Shown here in pieces: positions 37,463-47,543 of a DNA stretch of 64,000 nt. The stretch is taken from contig CAWJBC010000016.1 of the NCBI GenBank assembly GCA_963840975.1, forward strand, positions 124,001 through 188,000, given 5' to 3'. The notes under the pieces were generated by a model, which did no database searches, was not told the DNA's origin, and worked only from the letters and a program-made list of their open reading frames with translations. This DNA comes from JAADJA01 sp963840975. Lineage in GTDB: Bacteria; Bacteroidota; Bacteroidia; Bacteroidales; JAADJA01. Within the stretch, counting starts at the first letter, position 1; the number at the start of each line of letters is the position of its first letter. The translations under genes and the position numbers were made by a program.

Positions 37463-37700
37463 TAACTGATGTTACGCAAACAGATTTTTATTTGAGTTAA
37501 TTTGAGATTCCTCATTTCGCTGCGCTTCATTCGGAATGACAGGTTTTGTATATAGATATGGGTGGTCGCTGTGCCACGAGACCTCGTGGCACAGCGACCA
37601 CCCCCAAAAACCCCAACGCCATGTCATTCCGATCCGCCAGCCGGCGGAGAGGAATCTCCTTTTTATAACCTAAATTTATGTTCTTGCGTAACATCAGTTA
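37463..37700. repeat. Composite nested palindromic element
   Basis: Outer 17-bp perfect inverted repeats (37463-37479 and 37684-37700; core ctgatgttacgcaa) enclose gagattcctc (37504-37513) with attcggaatgac (37529-37540), answered by gtcattccga (37623-37632) and gaggaatctc (37649-37658). In the centre is a 21-bp perfect hairpin (37560-37580 with 37583-37603, two-base spacer). The element fills the whole gap between the MscS-like and permease genes. Confidence 0.8.
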
Positions 37701-37733
37701 TTAATTACAGTTTTTGTCAACACATCATCAAAT

Positions 37734-39944
37734 TTAGACCAAAGCACTTTCAAAACCTGAGTCATTACAAAAAAGGGCTGACATTTTCGTTTTATTAACA
37801 ATGTTAGTCATCTGATCAAAATCTGTGTTCTCAGAAATGCTGAAAACATTTAGATCGGCATGTCGGCTTTTTGAAATTGCTGCTTCAAATGAGCTATTGA
37901 TTATTTCGACAGAAGTACGACTGGGCATTCGTATTGTATCACTTAACACCATATAATCCTGCTGATCGAAAGGACTTTTGTTATCAGGTGTATTCAGGAT
38001 TAAAAGGTTTATGTGTCCTGTCCAGTTTCGGCGGATCAAAATGGCAATAAGAATAGAAATGTCATTGTTCCCGATATCAAATTTAACATGCCAGTCTTTG
38101 GGTAAATCAATCAACCACAGATTGAGTGCATTTTCCAGCGCCAATCCTACGGTTCCAAAAGGAACATAAATCATCAAACCGTAATTGTAATTTTTTACTT
38201 CAAAAAGTATGTCTTTATAAATTTTATTTCTGACTACATCGTTATCCAGTGTGATAAAAAGAGTGTTGGGTTTGAAGAATGCAGCATTCAATGATTGCAT
38301 ACTAATTTTAATGGATTCCGCAAAATTTTCGCTGTAAACCACTGAATCAGAAACCGGTATCTTAGCATTTCTGAAGCGTTGCAAGGCTGAGGGCATAAAA
38401 GAAATTAACCGGTCGTGTTCGGAAATTTCACTATCAGGCATAGCCAATAGCTTAATTGAGCCTTTCGGATAAACAATTGATTCAACAAGTTTAAATGAAC
38501 TTCGGATATCTTTGGGTGCAGTAACAGGTATCAAAAGGTCGGGTCGCCATGACCTGATTTCTTTTTTGGGGCTTAACTCATTTGTTTTTTTTGTTGCCCA
38601 TTCAGCAAGTGCCGTAAACAATCCACTCCTTGAATCGCCAGCCTCCGATTTGATGTGCTTTTTTACCAAATAGAAATAGAATAAAACGATCAATATCAGG
38701 GATAATAGTGCGACAAATGAGTTTAAAATAAACATTACGGTCAATGAACCAATTCCTCCAATCAGAGGTACAATGCGAGGGATTTTAAGTGATGGTCTGA
38801 AACTCGGCAGGCTGAGGCTCTGCTCTATCAGCGCCACGATATTTAGCATAGCATATGTAATCATAAAAAACATGGTGATCAAAGGAGCAATGGTATTTAA
38901 ATTACGTAACGACAAACCAAAAACTACAACTACAGCCGTTACAAGCATTGCATTCCACGGCTCGCCTTTTTTGTTGGTTTTAGCTAAAAAGTTACTTTTT
39001 GGAAGAATTTGTTTTTCTCCAAGCGCCAATAATATCCGGGGCGCTCCAACAAAGGATCCCAGGGCAGATGAAAGTGTAGCGCCAAGCAAACCTGCGAGTA
39101 CAATCGGCGGGAATAAAGATTTGTCAATAAAAACGGTATAATTTGCAACGAGTTCATCCGGTGTAGCCAATAAAGCGGCAACAAAAACAAGACTCATGTA
39201 AATAACAGTAGTTACAATTACAGCACTTAAAGTACCAATTGGAATGTTTTTCCGAGGGTTTGTCAAATTTCCTGACATATTAGCTCCTGCTAATACGCCC
39301 GTTACAGCAGGGAAAAACACTGCAAAAACCATCCAAAATGAACTGCCACTAAAATCGTTATCGGAAGAGCCTGGAAAAGTTCCAAACCACTGGATATCGA
39401 AATTTAAATCTGTGAAAAATAATGCGCCATAAATTGAGACCAGCGAACCCAGGATGATGATCATGATTACATACTGTATTTTAAAAGCAAAACTTGTACT
39501 GATAAATGCAATGATCATCACAAGTGTGAAAATACCAGTATCAAGTAAAAGAGGATTGAGTTCGGGCAAGAGTGAATTTATCCCTTCACGAAATCCAAAA
39601 ACATACATTGCTGTGGCAATTGCCTGTGCAAAATAAAATGGAATACCGATGGCGCCTCCAATTTCAAGCCCTAACGATTGAGATATGACACTAAAGGCTC
39701 CTCCCGATCCAATCCGGATGTTTGTTGTAATGGACGATAGCGATAAGGCAGTTGTAAATGTGATGAGTACGGAAAGTCCGATAATTAAGATTGCACCTAT
39801 TATTCCTGCGTTACCTACTACCCAGGGTTGACGGATATACATAATTACCCCAAGTATTGTAAGGGTAGTTGGTGTAAAAACACCACCAAAGGTTCCAAAA
39901 GTTTTATTGGCTTGAGTCCCATCTTTTCTATTGGTTTTTTCCAT
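37734..39944 (-). CDS. SLC12-like cation-chloride cotransporter family permease (permease 2)
   Basis: A 736-residue APC-superfamily permease. It opens with the SLC12 signature 'FGTFGGVFTPTTLTILGVIM' and has 12 predicted membrane segments in its first 440 residues, including VTGVLAGANMSGNLTNPRKN and LLGATLSSALGSFVGAPRIL. The last 280 residues form a soluble domain like the C-terminal domain of eukaryotic NKCC/KCC carriers (RSWRPDLLIPVTAPKDIR). Bacterial members are little studied; chloride-coupled cation or amino-acid transport is possible. Transcribed 24 bp after the large ATPase gene. Confidence 0.88.
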   Translation of the reverse strand: MEKTNRKDGTQANKTFGTFGGVFTPTTLTILGVIMYIRQPWVVGNAGIIGAILIIGLSVLITFTTALSLSSITTNIRIGSGGAFSVISQSLGLEIGGAIGIPFYFAQAIATAMYVFGFREGINSLLPELNPLLLDTGIFTLVMIIAFISTSFAFKIQYVIMIIILGSLVSIYGALFFTDLNFDIQWFGTFPGSSDNDFSGSSFWMVFAVFFPAVTGVLAGANMSGNLTNPRKNIPIGTLSAVIVTTVIYMSLVFVAALLATPDELVANYTVFIDKSLFPPIVLAGLLGATLSSALGSFVGAPRILLALGEKQILPKSNFLAKTNKKGEPWNAMLVTAVVVVFGLSLRNLNTIAPLITMFFMITYAMLNIVALIEQSLSLPSFRPSLKIPRIVPLIGGIGSLTVMFILNSFVALLSLILIVLFYFYLVKKHIKSEAGDSRSGLFTALAEWATKKTNELSPKKEIRSWRPDLLIPVTAPKDIRSSFKLVESIVYPKGSIKLLAMPDSEISEHDRLISFMPSALQRFRNAKIPVSDSVVYSENFAESIKISMQSLNAAFFKPNTLFITLDNDVVRNKIYKDILFEVKNYNYGLMIYVPFGTVGLALENALNLWLIDLPKDWHVKFDIGNNDISILIAILIRRNWTGHINLLILNTPDNKSPFDQQDYMVLSDTIRMPSRTSVEIINSSFEAAISKSRHADLNVFSISENTDFDQMTNIVNKTKMSALFCNDSGFESALV

Positions 39945-39968
39945 TTGGTCAATTTCAAAAAAATTTCA

Positions 39969-42959
39969 TTACAATAAACCTTGTTGTATAAAAGTCCTGA
40001 TCAGATATGGCTCTGCATAAATATTTATCATATAAACCCTGCTTGATCTTTCCTCGATAAGTCCTGTCCGTTTTATTGCTGCAATGGTTTCTTCCAGGTC
40101 TAATTGATTCTGATTCAGCACTTTTGCTAACTTTTCGATCAGTAAACGTTTATGAATGATGATTTGAATAAGGATAACCCGCCAATCGTCATCCAGATTT
40201 TCCAGGATCTCAGGTTCATTATTTTTGGGGTGATTTATATGAATAACTTCACCCGAAAATTTATTGATATTTGTCAGCCATTGGTTTAATGCAACGCCGG
40301 GATTGCCTTTCGAAATGTCGAAGTATTTGCTGAACAATCCAGCCATCCTGAACTCCGAAATGTTTTCCTCATCCCTGTTGTTGTATCTGAATTTAAGTCC
40401 GCTCGAATGGTGTCTGCGAATGATCATTTCCTTGATTTCCTCCGAATCAAAGGGCATATTGGTGATGATACTGATAAAATTCTCTTCAATTTTATGAACG
40501 TTATTGATGATTTTATAGGCAAACGGATTCATATTGATAACAAAGAGGCATTTATCCGAAAAATCATTCATTAGTTGAAGCAACTTTATAACAACATTAT
40601 AACCATCCGGTGAGCGTTCCCACCAAAGCTCTAGGTCATGAATAAAAATAGTACTTGCGTGAGGCAAAGTTTCGAAAATTTCATCGGGATCACCATTGAG
40701 TCCGGTTACCTTACGAATTTCTTCAGCAAACTCTTCAGTAGAGATGGACCCTTTTTGTAAGGGAAAAATGTGATAAACCTTTTCTTCGGCAAAATGATGT
40801 TTGGCAACATACCGGCAAAATGCTGTTTTCCCGCTGTTCCTCTCTCCAAGAACAAGAATTCCACCGAGATAACCTGCCTTATATCTTTTAACAGCCTTGC
40901 TGAATTGAGCTTCATCTGCTTTGCGAAATACCCAAAAGTCCTCACTTATACTCGATCTTCCGCTGAAAAGGTTTTTGTAATAATGTGGCAAATCATCAAG
41001 CACTTTTTGTTTGGGACTAACTTTCTCGACAAAATCTAAAATCTTTTCGTTGACAGATTGGAGATTTTTATTTTCCATCAATTGCCGTGCAAGCAGGATA
41101 CCTTCACTCTTGGAGTAAAGCAAACGGGCTGATTTTGTTCTTACAAAGCTCACTATCTGCTGACGTTTTGCTTCAAAACGATTTCTTATTCGCCTGCTTT
41201 TGTAATCCCTTACATAGCCTGAAAATTCATGCATGCTTTCTCCTATTCTGTAGGATAGCAAAGGTTCGTAAGCCAAGTCAATGTAAACCTGAATTTGATG
41301 CCGGAGATTTTTGTTGATCAGCCAAATCTTTTCCTCTTCCTTTTTTAGCTTACTGCGTGTTTGCTTAAGGATTTCGTCCATTAGCACCTGATATTCGGGA
41401 TTTGATTTTTCGATATTTTCAAGATTGAACCTGCTTAAACTCAATTGATCTTTGATCAAAAAAATAGATTTTTTAATAGTTACCGATTCTTTTTCCAGAA
41501 ATTCAAATGTGGCATCTAAAAATCGGGTTTCGATGAAGTGAAGTGCTATTTTTCGCAGAGGAATGGTCAGTGTTTCTTCTTCATTGTTTTTTCGTGATGA
41601 TTCTTCACCTGATAACGTTGAACCAATTACCATAACTTCCGGAAGACTTTCGACAAGGAGTTCAATATCATTACTCAGGTTGTCAAAGTCGTTCTCAAGA
41701 TGAATGCTTTCTTCAAGAGCGCTTATATCCAATTTAAGTCCCGAAATCAGTTTCGGGTTCTGAGGAATATCAAGGGTATTGTTTTGAATTGTTTTCAGTT
41801 TTCGGACAAGCCCCGATTCAATGTTTTGAGAGGCATTCAGCAGGAATTTTTCCAGTTTGTCCTCCATCCTGTGCTTGTACAACTGAAGCATTAAATCCAG
41901 GTAAATTTTATTGATGAAATTAGATGAATTGGTGAGAAAATCTTCGGGGAAATTGATGTTTTGCAGCTTTAATGATTTGTAGTACCTGCGGCTCCTTCTT
42001 TTTTTGATAATCAAACCATTGATGTTCACCTTTTCCATGTCGTGAGCCATCACCATCAGGTTTTTTCGGAATTCGGCTTTTAATCTGTGACGGTAAAGAT
42101 TTTGTAAATATTTTATTTCTTTTACTATTTGATCCATTTTTTCTTTGAGATCATTTTTCTCCTTTTCAAACTGATCATCCCGGAAATCTTTGCTTTGTAA
42201 CAGTTTTTCATATTTGATGATCAAATCATCCATACCTGTAAACAGCGGACGCAATTTTGCAATATTGGTAATGGTATCGTTTTCAAACTTCTTCAATAAA
42301 GCCGACAAAAACTGATACCGGTTATCTCTGAGGTAATATTCGGCAAGCTCCCTGAAACGTATGGAAGAAACAATAGACTTTCTTGAAAACGGATGAGTAA
42401 TTCGCTTTCTAAGTTTGGTCATTTTCAAACCCAATGAGTCATTCTTTTTTATTTTAAAATCTTCTTTGTTGAAGCTGACAGATAACCGCTGCGGAAATTT
42501 AAATATGTCATCTTCCAGTTTTTTCACATACCATTCAATTCCTGCATTCAATGACTCAATTTGAATTTGAAGTTTTTCATTGATATATTTTTCAATGGCT
42601 TGGTTAATATGGTAATTGAAATCACTTTTTGCGGTTTTTATCGCTTTTTGTCTTTTGTGCTGATCAGGTACATCGGGTATTTTGTTTAAGGTATTAAAGG
42701 TCGTCTGGGTAATGCTGGTTATTTCGGAAAGGAATTGTTTATTTTCGGAAAAATAGGGTACGAATGCTTTTTCGTTGAACAAATCAAGTATCTTTTGTCC
42801 GTTTGAATCTATTTTGTTAAGATTCTCGTTAATTTCCTGGTATTTGGAAAGATAAAGTTCAGGTATTACTGATAATTCCTCATATTTTTGGCAGGATGGT
42901 CTTTGCTGGCTTCGTTTTTTCAAAATCAAGGTTGACCTCCTCAAATGAATCTGAGGCAT
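39969..42959 (-). CDS. Large coiled-coil P-loop ATPase with winged-helix tail, function unknown
   Basis: A 996-residue soluble protein, unrecognised by name. Residues 1 to about 650 are almost all alpha-helical and highly charged, with likely coiled coils. A P-loop NTPase follows: Walker A GERNSGKT (705-712), Walker B FIHDLELWW with D775, and an arginine-rich 'IIRRHHSSG'. The last 75 residues resemble a winged helix (KLAKVLNQNQLDLEETIAAI). The arrangement recalls STAND/AAA+ signalling ATPases. The start is doubtful: a frame opening at 43011 encodes FVNASDSFEEVNLDFEK and reaches YEELSVIPE if one A is removed from an A5 run near 42890. It lies between two SLC12-like permease genes on the same strand and may regulate or energise them; this is inference. 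Confidence 0.7.
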   Translation of the reverse strand: MPQIHLRRSTLILKKRSQQRPSCQKYEELSVIPELYLSKYQEINENLNKIDSNGQKILDLFNEKAFVPYFSENKQFLSEITSITQTTFNTLNKIPDVPDQHKRQKAIKTAKSDFNYHINQAIEKYINEKLQIQIESLNAGIEWYVKKLEDDIFKFPQRLSVSFNKEDFKIKKNDSLGLKMTKLRKRITHPFSRKSIVSSIRFRELAEYYLRDNRYQFLSALLKKFENDTITNIAKLRPLFTGMDDLIIKYEKLLQSKDFRDDQFEKEKNDLKEKMDQIVKEIKYLQNLYRHRLKAEFRKNLMVMAHDMEKVNINGLIIKKRRSRRYYKSLKLQNINFPEDFLTNSSNFINKIYLDLMLQLYKHRMEDKLEKFLLNASQNIESGLVRKLKTIQNNTLDIPQNPKLISGLKLDISALEESIHLENDFDNLSNDIELLVESLPEVMVIGSTLSGEESSRKNNEEETLTIPLRKIALHFIETRFLDATFEFLEKESVTIKKSIFLIKDQLSLSRFNLENIEKSNPEYQVLMDEILKQTRSKLKKEEEKIWLINKNLRHQIQVYIDLAYEPLLSYRIGESMHEFSGYVRDYKSRRIRNRFEAKRQQIVSFVRTKSARLLYSKSEGILLARQLMENKNLQSVNEKILDFVEKVSPKQKVLDDLPHYYKNLFSGRSSISEDFWVFRKADEAQFSKAVKRYKAGYLGGILVLGERNSGKTAFCRYVAKHHFAEEKVYHIFPLQKGSISTEEFAEEIRKVTGLNGDPDEIFETLPHASTIFIHDLELWWERSPDGYNVVIKLLQLMNDFSDKCLFVINMNPFAYKIINNVHKIEENFISIITNMPFDSEEIKEMIIRRHHSSGLKFRYNNRDEENISEFRMAGLFSKYFDISKGNPGVALNQWLTNINKFSGEVIHINHPKNNEPEILENLDDDWRVILIQIIIHKRLLIEKLAKVLNQNQLDLEETIAAIKRTGLIEERSSRVYMINIYAEPYLIRTFIQQGLL

Positions 42960-43031
42960 TTACAAACAATGATGTACCGATAAGGTTTGACAATGAATTG
43001 ATATCTATCATAGATCATTTCGGTTTTCTGG

Positions 43032-45082
43032 TTAACTATCCCAGGGAAATCCGATAATCGTCAGATCGGTTTGAGCGCTTTCACGACTGATTATATCATC
43101 CTTTTGGTAACCATCCACACTGTTATTGATGATCTTTACTTTTAAATTAACACGGTGGTTGTCAAGCACACCTGATATTGTTTTATGGATTTTTTCTGCC
43201 GCTGTATTGTCATTGTTTATTATCAAAAGCCGCACTGTCGAATCTTTCCATTCGCCTGCAGACGTCAGATGCCGGATAAGGTAAATTGAAAAAACAAGAT
43301 TGGTTCCCCATCCTCCCCACCAGATATCAATGGTTTTGTGGTTACCGAATTTACGTTCGGGATGGTAACTTAAAAAGATGGAATTAAAATTATTCCTTTG
43401 AAAGCTTCGGATGACTTTTGTAAAAGACATCCTTCCTGTCTTCCTTTTTGCTCCATCCCAACAAAATGGTATTGGGTTCCACTCCCGTAAAACCATAAGT
43501 CCTGACTATTTCATCTATACCTGAAAAAATATCACGGCATTGATGCTTGTGAATTATCAATTCTGAAGGCTTTTTTGAAAGGGTCAAATTCCTGATGTTT
43601 TTTATCAGCACCGGTTCATTGGATGGCTCCAGTTCAAATCCCGTGATCATGCCAAGTTTGCCCGGCAAGGTCAGTTCCGATCTTTGTCAGGTGTGGTCTG
43701 GCAGATACATCACCGCTGAAAAGGATGAGGTTGGGTCTCCAGTTTCGTGAATGCAAACTTGAAATGCTCAAATATCGAAGCCCTTTTTTAACTGCAGATG
43801 CCCAAACACTGCTCCATGCGTCTCCTGATTCGAGTGTTAATTCTTTGCGTTTGATATAAAGGTACAGTAGCCCTAAAATCACGATTGCTCCGACCATTGC
43901 AAGAAAATCGAGCTGGATCATCACCAGTGCGCAAGCCAAAGCCCCGATGAGACCCACCCAGTAAGGCACCTTAAAGTCGGGTCTGAAATCGGCACTTGTT
44001 TTTGCCTCAAAAGCGCTGCTTAGATTGAGGAAGCCGTATGTGGTGATAAAGAAAATGGAAACGATCCTTGCGATTACATCCAACTGACCAATTAAGATTC
44101 CACATTCTGCAATTAAAAAAGTAAGAAGAAGGGCATTTCTTGGTTCATTGTTGACCTTAGTTCCTCGTGCAAAAAATTTGGGAGTTATTTTATCAATGGC
44201 AGTTGCCTGTAAAATTCTGGGTGCCGCCAATATGCTTCCTAGCGCAGATGAAAGTGTTGCGCCCCAGATTCCTGCCACTACAAGTTGGGGCACCATTGAA
44301 ATGTTCAGTAACACATTGGGGTCGTTGGCTAATGCATCAGCATCAACCGTATAGGAAAAGAAAAAAGCAAGTCCGATGTAAACGACCAGTCCAATGGATA
44401 TTGCAAGTATAGTACCTCCGGGAATGGCTCTTTTGGGGTCTTTCAAATCACCTGACATAGATACACCTGCTTCAAACCCTGTTACGGCAGGGAAAAATAT
44501 TCCAAATAATACCATCAGGGGAACAGCAGAATCAGAACTGAAGAAATGAGGTTCAATAGGTGTGTAATCGTGTTTTCCGAAAAAGATAGATAGCAATGAA
44601 AGGAATATTGCTGCCATTATCAGGTATTGCGTTTTTACGGCAAGAGAAGTGCTGATGAATGTAATGATAGTTACACTTAACAAAATAATACTTCCTGCAA
44701 TTCTTATGTTGTCAATGTTAATCGGGTAGCCCCAGAATCCAAGAAAACTTTCAGCAAATCCAATCAGGTAGAGGCTCACACTGAAGGAAAGCCCTACAAA
44801 CAGAGCCAAACCAAGGGTTCCTCCAATAGGTAAACCCAGGCTGCGCGATATTATATAATAAGTTCCTCCGGCTTTTACTTTTTTGTCAGTTGCAATGGAT
44901 GAAACACTAAGTCCGGTACTTATGGAAATTATATGTGCCACCAAAATAATTCCAAGGGTTGCAAACAAACCGGCTTGACCGATGATCATGGGAAGACGCA
45001 TGTACATGATCACCCCAAGTATTGTCAGAATTGATGGTGTGAACACCCCTCCAAAAGCTCCAAATTTTTTTGATTTTTTCAT
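43032..45082 (-). pseudogene. SLC12-like permease (permease 1), several frame breaks in the C-terminal domain
   Basis: The membrane part (45082 to about 43660) is intact: FGAFGGVFTPSILTILGVIM, VTGFEAGVSMSGDLKDPKRA, LSSALGSILAAPRILQ, then the start of the soluble domain SRNWRPNLILFSGDVSARPH. From there the frame changes near 43660 (GGG run; 'LAG' then KLGMITGFELEPSNEPVLI), near 43420 (AAAA run; 'DVFYK' then VIRSFQRNNFNSIFLSYHP), and probably twice near 43050-43015 (to INSLSNLIGTSLFVNASDSF). Each is repaired by deleting one base. The repaired tail aligns with the last residues of permease 2 and runs towards the ATPase frame, so the two genes may be coupled or even fused. Confidence 0.82.
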
Positions 45083-45221
45083 TTAATAACTTCTAAATGA
45101 CTTTGTTTCTTGAGACTAATATTTATGCTGAAAATCACAATAATAAATATAAAAATAATCCAAATCATTATTGGCGGATGTTTTTTTTCTATTATCTTTA
45201 GTTCATCAAATTGAAATAATT

Positions 45222-46487
45222 ATGGAAATTGACCTTACTAATCCCTATTTGGGCGTAATAGCTATTTGTATCATATTGATTTTCTCTTACAATTTTAATT
45301 TAGTTGCCAAATATACAAACATTCCCAGTGTGCTGTTGCTTATCCTGTTAGGCGTTTTAATAAAGCAGGGATTAACAGCGCTGCATATCAGTTCCAGTAA
45401 AAGTTTATTCGTTATCCTTGAGTTGGTTGGTATTGTGGGATTGATAATGATTGTCTTAGAAGCTGCTCTTGAACTTGAACTTAAAAAGGAAAAAACAACT
45501 TTAATTTTAAAATCCTTTTTTATCGCCTTAACAGCACTGTTAGCTACTTCTGTTGTAACTACATATATTATTTATCAATTCATTATCGCCGACTTATTTC
45601 GTGCCATGATTTATGCCGTTCCGCTTTCGATTATGAGCAGCGCTATTATCATTCCAAGTGTTGGCGGATTGCCAAAAGGCAAGAAGGAATTCCTGATTTA
45701 TGAGAGCGCTTTTTCCGATATTCTGGGAATAATGTTGTTTTATTTTTTAATTGAGAATGTGGATGTTCCAAATGTGAGCTCCATAATCGTAAATATTACT
45801 TCAAATATCATTGGAACAATCGTTATTGCAGTAGTTGTAAGTTACCTTCTTGTTTTGTTGTTACAGCAAATCAATTCACAAGTGAAGCTATTTCTCTTAA
45901 TTTCAGTCCTGGTTCTTTTATACTCAATCGCTAAAATGCTTCACTTTTCAGCGCTTCTGATAATCATTATTTTCGGGCTGGTTTTGAATAACTACAATAT
46001 CTTTTTTGGTGGAAGTTTTAAATCATGGATAAAGGAGGAAAGACTTATTCCAGTAAAGAAAGACTTTCATGTGGTCACAATAGAATCAACTTTTTTTGTT
46101 AGGACATTTTTCTTTGTCATATTCGGAATGACCCTTGAGTTGACGGATTTGCTGGATATGAATGCAGCCCTGATTAGCCTGGGAATCGTTGCCGGGATTT
46201 TCGTTGTCCGATTTATTTGCTTAAAATTGTATGGAATGAAATATATAATACCTGAACTTTTTGTCGCCCCTCGTGGTTTAATTTCAATTTTGCTTTTTTT
46301 TGCTATTCCGGTATCCTTTCAGTTTTCCCAATTTAGTCCAGGAATTTTACTTTATACAATTCTTATTTCCAGCATTATCATGGCGGTTGCATTAGTTGTA
46401 AAGGGTAAGGGAACCGAGCGGGTTGAAACATTGAATTTTGAGGATTGGGACGAATTGGATGATGGGATTTCCAATACCTCAAAGTAA
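45222..46487 (+). CDS. CPA1-type cation/proton antiporter
   Basis: A 421-residue membrane protein from ATG 45222 with about 12 hydrophobic segments and no regulatory tail beyond an acidic 'FEDWDELDDG'. The helix-break region has SIMSSAIIIPSVGGLPKGKK and the ion-site region 'YESAFSDILGIMLFYFL' (aspartate of the SD pair), as in NhaP/NhaA-type antiporters. It would exchange sodium or potassium for protons. Divergent from permease 1. A near-match -7 box (TATCTTTA, 45193-45200) supports the chosen start. Confidence 0.85.
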   Translation: MEIDLTNPYLGVIAICIILIFSYNFNLVAKYTNIPSVLLLILLGVLIKQGLTALHISSSKSLFVILELVGIVGLIMIVLEAALELELKKEKTTLILKSFFIALTALLATSVVTTYIIYQFIIADLFRAMIYAVPLSIMSSAIIIPSVGGLPKGKKEFLIYESAFSDILGIMLFYFLIENVDVPNVSSIIVNITSNIIGTIVIAVVVSYLLVLLLQQINSQVKLFLLISVLVLLYSIAKMLHFSALLIIIIFGLVLNNYNIFFGGSFKSWIKEERLIPVKKDFHVVTIESTFFVRTFFFVIFGMTLELTDLLDMNAALISLGIVAGIFVVRFICLKLYGMKYIIPELFVAPRGLISILLFFAIPVSFQFSQFSPGILLYTILISSIIMAVALVVKGKGTERVETLNFEDWDELDDGISNTSK

Positions 46488-46512
46488 AAAACAGAAAAAG
46501 TAAACCAATTTG

Positions 46513-47346
46513 TCATTTTTCTTTAATTACATGCACATCCCTTTGCGGGAATGGAATACGAATCCCATTTTGCCTAAACTCCTGGTCAATATTAAACCTC
46601 AGCTTGCTTTTAATATTTTCAACTCTGAAAGTTTTGAATGTCCAAAAAAATAATTGAAAGTCAAGGGATGAATTACCAAAATCGGTAAATCTGACAAAAG
46701 GCTGAGGATCAGTAACGATATCAGCATGATTGTGGGCACAGCCCAATAGAACTTTCTCCACAAGGGCGGTGTCTGATCCATATGCCACACCCACATTGAT
46801 ATGAAAACGAGTGCGCGATTCCATGTGGCTCCAGTTGATAATATTATCGCTGATCAGTTTATGGTTAGGAACGATAATTATATAATCATCGCGTGTTTCG
46901 ATTTTGGAAGTACGTAATTTGATCTCTTTAACCATACCGATAGTACCATCTTCCATTTGAACTACATCTTTTACTTTCAGATTTCCCTCAAGCAAAATCA
47001 GAATACCGGATATATAGTCATTAAATATTTGCTGCAACCCAAATCCAAGTCCGACTAATAATGCAGCAGAACTTGCAATTAACAAATTAAACTTGATTCC
47101 AATGGTTTCGAGCGCTACGCCGATTACGATAACCCAAACAAAATAATTCATTATCTGAAATAAAGCATACCTCGACCCCACTTCACTGCCTAACTTCTTT
47201 AACCTTCGGTTGATCAGTTTTTTGATCAATTTCAAAACCAGCCAGGTGAAAATCAGAATGAAAACAAAAACCAAAACCTGGTAAACGGTAAGTGAAATCT
47301 TATCAGTTTGGACGATCTGGTAGTTTATAAAATCTTTGAAAGTCAT
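46513..47346 (-). CDS. MscS-family mechanosensitive channel
   Basis: A 277-residue channel with three membrane segments (about 18-38, 62-82 and 88-108). The pore helix is SAALLVGLGFGLQQIFNDYI, the beta domain has GILILLEGNLKVKDVVQMED and 'VPNHKLISDNIINWS', and an alpha/beta cytoplasmic cage follows. It releases solutes on hypo-osmotic shock. Convergent with the antiporter gene; the second MscS-type gene of the island. Confidence 0.92.
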   Translation of the reverse strand: MTFKDFINYQIVQTDKISLTVYQVLVFVFILIFTWLVLKLIKKLINRRLKKLGSEVGSRYALFQIMNYFVWVIVIGVALETIGIKFNLLIASSAALLVGLGFGLQQIFNDYISGILILLEGNLKVKDVVQMEDGTIGMVKEIKLRTSKIETRDDYIIIVPNHKLISDNIINWSHMESRTRFHINVGVAYGSDTALVEKVLLGCAHNHADIVTDPQPFVRFTDFGNSSLDFQLFFWTFKTFRVENIKSKLRFNIDQEFRQNGIRIPFPQRDVHVIKEK

Positions 47347-47518
47347 GTTATTGGTGATTTTTTTATGAAGAATATAATTTTACCATTTCAAGTTAATGGA
47401 TAATACCGATCATTTGTTTATCATACACATCTTTACTTTGCAAAAATAGTTGTTTCTCTGGATATCTGTCACACTGATGCATTTACATGGATTTGGTTAC
47501 GTTGTTTGGTTTAAAACT

Positions 47519-47526
47519 TATTTTTG
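47519..47526 (+). promoter_or_regulatory. Predicted -7 box for the YkgJ-like gene
   Basis: TATTTTTG, a full TAnnTTTG match, 17 bp before ATG 47544, which supports that start. Confidence 0.5.
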
Positions 47527-47543
47527 CATGAAACTATTACCCT

